Part shown: piece by piece, positions 4,442 to 7,497 of the stretch
Numbering within the stretch: the stretch's first letter is position 1
How the letters are laid out: the number at the start of each line of letters is the position of its first letter
DNA from: a bacterium
Lineage (GTDB): Bacteria > Oederibacteriota > JAJYGY01
Assembly: GCA_021790555.1 (NCBI GenBank)
Contig: JAJYGY010000026.1
Coordinates: 1-7,497, forward strand
Reading direction: 5' to 3'
DNA length: 7,497 nucleotides
Position numbers and translations under genes: made by a program
The notes under the pieces: generated by a model
The model's input: only the letters and a program-made list of their open reading frames with translations
Databases searched by the model: none
Told to the model about the DNA's origin: nothing

Positions 4442-6709
4442 CTACTGCCGGAACCGGGAGCGCTTGTAGTCGCTGGGATTGCGCTGGGTGATCTTCTGGA
4501 AGGCGTTGCTGAAGTGGAAGACGTTCTTGAACCCCACCTGCAGGGCCACCTCGCTGACGTTGTAGGTGGTGAACTGCAGCAGCTCCTTGGCCCTCTGGAT
4601 GCGGGCGCCCAGCAGGTACTGCCAGGGCGTGGAGCCGGTCTCCTGCTTGAAGCGGCGGATGAGGTAGGCCTGCGAGACCGAAAGCTGGTCGGCCAGCGAT
4701 TCCACCGAAAGCTGGGGGTCGCCCAGGCGCCGGTGCACGCCCTCCACGGCCTGCGACACCAGGCCCGAATACAGCGGGCTGGGAAGGAAGGGGGAAAGGG
4801 CCGCCTCCAGGCGCTCGGAGGCCTGGGGGATGGAGAGGCCCGGCTCCTGCCCGGAGAGGAAGCGCGAGAGCTCCATGCCCCCGGCGCTCTCCCAGTTGAG
4901 GTAGTTTCCCTGGATGTAGGGAAGCTCCTCCACCAGCTTGCCCCTGCGCAGGAACTCGGCCTGGCGGGCGTAGTAGGGGTGGGCGGCCAGCACCTTGGGG
5001 CTTTCGTAGAGGCTGAGCAGGCCGGGGAAGGGCCAGCCGAACTCGGGTTCCAGCTGTTCCTGCACCTCGGGGTTCATCAGGCGGCGCAGCAGGTCGCCGG
5101 CGGCCTTGGGGTAGCGGGTGCGCCGGGGGATGACGTAGCTGGCGCCGCCCAGCAGGGTGTAGCCGTCCACCTTGGGGGAGACCGAGGGCGAGGGAACCCA
5201 TCCGAAGGCGGCCTGGGCGGCGGCCCCGCCCCGGGTGATGAGGCGCATGCTGTCGGACCAGTGGTGGAAGAAGAGCGCCCGGCCGTCCAGGAACTCGCGG
5301 ATGCAGGTCTTGAAGTCGGTCTTCAGCACGGTTTCGGGGGCCACCCGGCTGCCGTGGAGCAGGCGCCGCAGGCGTTCCAGGGCCTGGGCCACGGCGGGAT
5401 GATTGAGGGACCAGTGGGGGCCCTTCTCGTAGAGCTCCTGGCCCTGGGCCCAGACCAGGTCCAGGAAGTAGTGGAAGATGGTCTCGGGGCTGGCCTCGAA
5501 CAGCAGGCCGCGCAGGTTGGGGTTGCCCTCCTTCTGCAGCACCTTCAGGGCCGTTTCCTCCAGCTCGTCCCAGGTGTGGGGCGGCTTGAGGCCGTGCTTC
5601 TCCAGCAGGTCGCGGCGGTAGTAGAGCAGGCGCACCGACACGTGCTTGGGGATGGAATAGAGCCGGTTGTCGACCAGCCCGCGGCGCAGCCCCTGGTTGA
5701 GGAAGCGGCGGTGGTGGTCGGGGAAGAGGTCCTCCAGGGGCAGCAGCAGGTCCTGCGAGGCCAGGTAGGGGACGATGGCGTCGTAGACCAGCATCAGCCC
5801 GAAGTCGGTGGAGGGGGCGTAGAGCTCCGAGAGGATGTCGGCGTAGAGCAGCTCCGAGGCGGCGGGTTCGATGGCCTCGTCCTTGAAGCTCTCGCCCACC
5901 AGCCGGCGCAGGGCCTGGCCGTAGTCCTGCTTCTGTTCCGGGGTGAGCGAGGCGGGCAGGCTGACCTTGAGCCGGGGCTTGGGCGGCCGGGGCGCCTTGC
6001 GGGCGCCGCGGGGGCGGGAAAGGGCCAGACCCTTCTCGGTCCATTCCAGGTCGCGCGGGCGGGGGTGGGGCGCGCCCCCGGGCGCCTTCAGCACCCACAG
6101 GCAGCGCTCGGTGCCCTTGTGCAGGTCCTTGTAGCGCAGCATCAGGATGGCTTCGGCCGAGGGGATGAGCGAAAGGGCCGATTCCAGCCCCTGGCTGGCG
6201 TCCGGGCTGAAGCAGGCGGTGAACAGGCCGGTGTGGAACTTCTGGCGCATCAGGGCGTAGACCCGCTGGACCCCGTCGCGTTCCTGGGCCGTCCACTGTT
6301 CCAGCGGCCGGGCGATCTCCAGGCAGGCCCGGGCGTTGTCGGCCTGGCCCAGGGCCTTGAGCAGCGCCTCCCAGTCCCGCTCCTTGTTGGGCAGGAAAGC
6401 GTGGAAACGCCGGCGCCGCTCCAGGGTCTGCAGGTCGCGGGCGAAGGGCAGGCCGGAAAGGGCCAGGGTGGAGGCGCCGCCGCAGGCGTAGAGTGTCTTC
6501 AGGCCCTGGCGGGCGCCTTCCAGCAGCCATTGCATGGCGAAGGTGGTCTTGCCCACGCCGGCCGGGCCCAGCAGCAGGGTCTGGCTGCCCCGGGCCAGGC
6601 CGCCTCCCAGGAGGTCGTCCAGGCCAGGCACGCCGGTGTGCAGGCGCGTGGCGCGCAGGCCCGAAAGGGCCTGCCGCGAAGTCTTCTTTCGGGGATCGGT
6701 TTTGGACAT
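4442..6709 (-). CDS. Three-domain regulator: KaiC/RecA-like P-loop domain, ABC sugar-binding (SBP family 1) domain, AraC-type HTH domain
   Basis: This is a 755-residue single open frame. Residues about 20-232 resemble a KaiC/RadA-type ATPase: TGVPGLDDLLGGGLARG (25-41), Walker A GPAGVGKTT (48-56), AEAILMLRYKD (185-195), and VLKAPGG (206-212) before the final strands. A Pro/Arg-rich linker (231-247) follows. Residues about 248-640 read like a family 1 solute-binding protein such as maltose or glycerol-phosphate binding proteins: YDAIVPYL (309-316), LYSIP (350-354), YYRRDLLEKHGL (363-374), PPHTWDEL (376-383), and LLGGASYVIP (519-528). Residues about 650-752 carry two AraC helix-turn-helix units (668-687 and 718-737) and NPSDYKR (744-750). 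No signal peptide or membrane helix is present, so the whole protein should be cytoplasmic, with the binding-protein module acting as a ligand sensor. The ATG at 6709 has GGGAG about five bases upstream on the minus strand. It is transcribed divergently from the exported protein gene at 6888. The domain calls are strong; ligand and targets are unknown. Confidence 0.92.
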   Translation of the reverse strand: MSKTDPRKKTSRQALSGLRATRLHTGVPGLDDLLGGGLARGSQTLLLGPAGVGKTTFAMQWLLEGARQGLKTLYACGGASTLALSGLPFARDLQTLERRRRFHAFLPNKERDWEALLKALGQADNARACLEIARPLEQWTAQERDGVQRVYALMRQKFHTGLFTACFSPDASQGLESALSLIPSAEAILMLRYKDLHKGTERCLWVLKAPGGAPHPRPRDLEWTEKGLALSRPRGARKAPRPPKPRLKVSLPASLTPEQKQDYGQALRRLVGESFKDEAIEPAASELLYADILSELYAPSTDFGLMLVYDAIVPYLASQDLLLPLEDLFPDHHRRFLNQGLRRGLVDNRLYSIPKHVSVRLLYYRRDLLEKHGLKPPHTWDELEETALKVLQKEGNPNLRGLLFEASPETIFHYFLDLVWAQGQELYEKGPHWSLNHPAVAQALERLRRLLHGSRVAPETVLKTDFKTCIREFLDGRALFFHHWSDSMRLITRGGAAAQAAFGWVPSPSVSPKVDGYTLLGGASYVIPRRTRYPKAAGDLLRRLMNPEVQEQLEPEFGWPFPGLLSLYESPKVLAAHPYYARQAEFLRRGKLVEELPYIQGNYLNWESAGGMELSRFLSGQEPGLSIPQASERLEAALSPFLPSPLYSGLVSQAVEGVHRRLGDPQLSVESLADQLSVSQAYLIRRFKQETGSTPWQYLLGARIQRAKELLQFTTYNVSEVALQVGFKNVFHFSNAFQKITQRNPSDYKRSRFRQ

Positions 6710-6730
6710 GGGGGCTCCCAGGGAGGCGTG

Positions 6731-6756
6731 GCGCCGCCCGCGAGGGGCGGTGGCGC
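6731..6756 (-). other. GC-rich hairpin in the leader of the three-domain regulator gene
   Basis: GCGCC at 6731-6735 pairs with GGCGC at 6752-6756, and GCCC at 6736-6739 with GGGC at 6745-6748. This leaves a 5-base loop and a 3-base bulge. On the minus strand it would sit in the mRNA leader, about 20 bases ahead of the start codon and just before the GGGAG ribosome site. It has no U tract. It may modulate translation or may be a by-product of the high GC content. Confidence 0.35.
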
Positions 6757-6773
6757 GGGTTCCATGCCTTCCG

Positions 6774-6836
6774 TTGTATCATAATATGTAAATAACTTCA
6801 AATTTTAACAAACAAATAAATTTGCTAAAAAAAAAC
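6774..6836. promoter_or_regulatory. AT-rich island: probable divergent promoter region for the regulator and the exported-protein gene
   Basis: About 60 bases of A/T-dominated sequence stand out sharply from the GC-rich surroundings and lie between two divergent start codons. On the minus strand a plausible sigma-70-like pair is TTGTTA (complement of 6806-6811) and CATATT (complement of 6783-6788) with 17 bases between them. A nine-base T tract on that strand (6827-6835) would lie further upstream, like an UP element. CAAATTT at 6799-6805 and AAATTTG at 6818-6824 form an inverted pair centred between the genes. For the plus strand several weak hexamers exist and none is clearly best. The promoter function is likely; the exact hexamers are uncertain. 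Confidence 0.5.
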
Positions 6837-6858
6837 CAAGCCCTTATCCTTTTCTTGG
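6836..6858 (-). terminator. Weak hairpin followed by a T tract on the minus strand
   Basis: CCAAG at 6836-6840 and CTTGG at 6854-6858 are inverted copies with 13 bases between them. Read on the minus strand, the stem is followed at once by nine T residues (6835-6827). This resembles a weak intrinsic terminator for antisense transcripts leaving the exported-protein gene. The 5-bp stem and long loop make it doubtful. On the plus strand, the same stem would partly cover the TTGGAGG sequence at 6855-6861. Confidence 0.25.
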
Positions 6859-6887
6859 AGGCACGCCACCCATTTTCGCGGAATTCC

Positions 6888-7497
6888 ATGACCCGGTTCT
6901 TCCTGTTGACGGCCTTCCTGCTTTCCTGCCTGGTGCCGCCCCGCTGGGGCCGGGCCATGGGAGGCAGCGTGCCCTCGGGATTCCCCAACCACATGCTCAT
7001 GGGCCTGGTGGACGACGACTACGTGGACGCGGCCAACAGCTACGGCGGCGGGGCCGTGGAGGTCAACGCCGTCAACCAGTACATGGCCTCCACCGGCATG
7101 TCCAACTGGGACGTGTCCTACCGCTACCTGCAGGGGGGCTTCTCCTCCACCTGCGCCAGCCCCGGGGGCAGCCCCTGGTACGACCAGTATCCCGGCGGGG
7201 GCCAGGGGCTCAACAACTTCTGCGACCTGGCCAACAACAACGGCCTGATGCCGGTGCTCATCTTCTACCAGATGGGCGAGCTGGGCGTCACCAACGGGGA
7301 CCTGGGCAACGCCTCGTTCATGGGCCAGTATTTCGACGACTGGGCCGCGGCCCTGACCCACATCGACGCCTGGATGACGGCCCACCCCGGCAAGGTGGTC
7401 ACCGTGGACCTGGAGCCGGACCTGGCCGGGGGCGTTCAGCAGCTGGACGCCACCGACGACCCCACCACCGTGGCCGTGAAGGTGGCCTCGGCCACCC
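6888..7497 (+). CDS. Exported protein, probable TIM-barrel / glycoside-hydrolase-like (3'-truncated by window end)
   Basis: The first 203 codons are open to the window edge with no stop. The N-terminus, MTRFFLLTAFLLSCLV, is a short basic start plus a hydrophobic core. Cleavage after GRA at residue 23 is plausible; LLSC at 11-14 is only a poor lipobox, so signal peptidase I is favoured. The mature part is rich in Gly, Asn, Asp and Tyr, as in extracellular carbohydrate-active proteins. Predicted strands MLMGLVD (36-42), WDVSYRYL (74-81), MPVLIFYQM (121-129) and VVTVDLEPDL (170-179) are spaced like the first four beta strands of a TIM barrel, with Glu176 at the end of the fourth, where clan A glycosidases carry the acid/base. 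I do not recognise the exact family. The ATG at 6888 has only a weak GCGGA five bases upstream; a better TTGGAGG (6855-6861) is about 27 bases away with no in-frame start at the right distance. It diverges from the sugar-sensor-like regulator, which may control it. Confidence 0.72.
   Translation, partial: MTRFFLLTAFLLSCLVPPRWGRAMGGSVPSGFPNHMLMGLVDDDYVDAANSYGGGAVEVNAVNQYMASTGMSNWDVSYRYLQGGFSSTCASPGGSPWYDQYPGGGQGLNNFCDLANNNGLMPVLIFYQMGELGVTNGDLGNASFMGQYFDDWAAALTHIDAWMTAHPGKVVTVDLEPDLAGGVQQLDATDDPTTVAVKVASAT

Noticed and set aside
4179..6782. Minus-strand open frame of 867 codons overlapping the regulator in another frame
   Set aside because: Pro/Gly/Arg/Ala-rich shadow with no motifs. The real frame on that strand holds the P-loop, sugar-binding and AraC motifs.
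4514..6784. Plus-strand open frame of 756 codons opposite the three-domain regulator
   Set aside because: It mirrors the minus-strand gene almost exactly, has Gly/Val/Gln-rich composition and no recognisable domain. Long antisense frames are expected where third codon positions are nearly all G or C.
6888..6935. Lipoprotein signal (LLSC) on the exported protein
   Set aside because: The -2 residue is Leu, which fits the lipobox poorly, and a plausible signal peptidase I site follows at residue 23.
6825..7385. Minus-strand frame of 186 codons opposite the exported protein
   Set aside because: Val/His/Gly-rich antisense shadow. The plus strand has a signal peptide and ordered hydrophobic strands.
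1..7497. CRISPR arrays, tRNA or rRNA genes, insertion sequences
   Set aside because: No regularly spaced repeats, no cloverleaf or rRNA-like stretches, and no transposase frames or terminal inverted repeats were seen on either strand.

Overview
The window is very GC-rich and densely coded, apart from one short AT-rich island near position 6,800. It comes from a bacterium. The left edge holds a C-terminal domain of the FlgD-like/T9SS-sorting type, which is typical of the Fibrobacterota-Chlorobiota-Bacteroidota group and of several uncultured GC-rich phyla. No marker gene fixes the taxon, so I do not name a genus.

Layout. (1) Positions 1-251 hold the 3' end of a gene for a surface or secreted protein with a type-9-like C-terminal domain. 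(2) Positions 252-403 are a non-coding gap with a possible terminator hairpin and two perfect inverted repeats, one of them directly in front of the next ribosome binding site. (3) Positions 404-4429 are a compact four-gene plus-strand operon: a circularly permuted ATP-grasp protein, an alpha-E (DUF403) protein, an Anbu-type proteasome-like peptidase, and a transglutaminase-fold protein. The first three genes overlap at their stop/start codons, and the fourth follows after 26 nt. This is the conserved 'Anbu / alpha-E / ATP-grasp / transglutaminase' neighbourhood, predicted from comparative genomics to make and cleave an amide-linked or peptide product that is still unidentified. (4) Positions 4442-6709, on the minus strand, hold one 755-residue protein with an unusual three-part architecture. 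A KaiC/RecA-like P-loop domain comes first, then a complete-looking ABC-type sugar-binding (SBP family 1) domain with no signal peptide, then an AraC-type DNA-binding domain. (5) Positions 6710-6887 form a divergent intergenic region with a GC-rich hairpin and an AT-rich island. (6) From 6888 to the window end is the 5' part of a gene for an exported protein whose predicted strands suggest a TIM-barrel, glycoside-hydrolase-like fold.

How they may work together. The operon is probably one functional unit: ATP-grasp ligation, an alpha-E partner, and two peptidase-type enzymes. The three-domain regulator converges on the operon and diverges from the exported protein. The simplest hypothesis is that it senses a cytoplasmic sugar or oligosaccharide through its binding-protein domain and controls the divergent exported hydrolase-like gene through the shared AT-rich region. 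The regulator is the most unusual item in the window.
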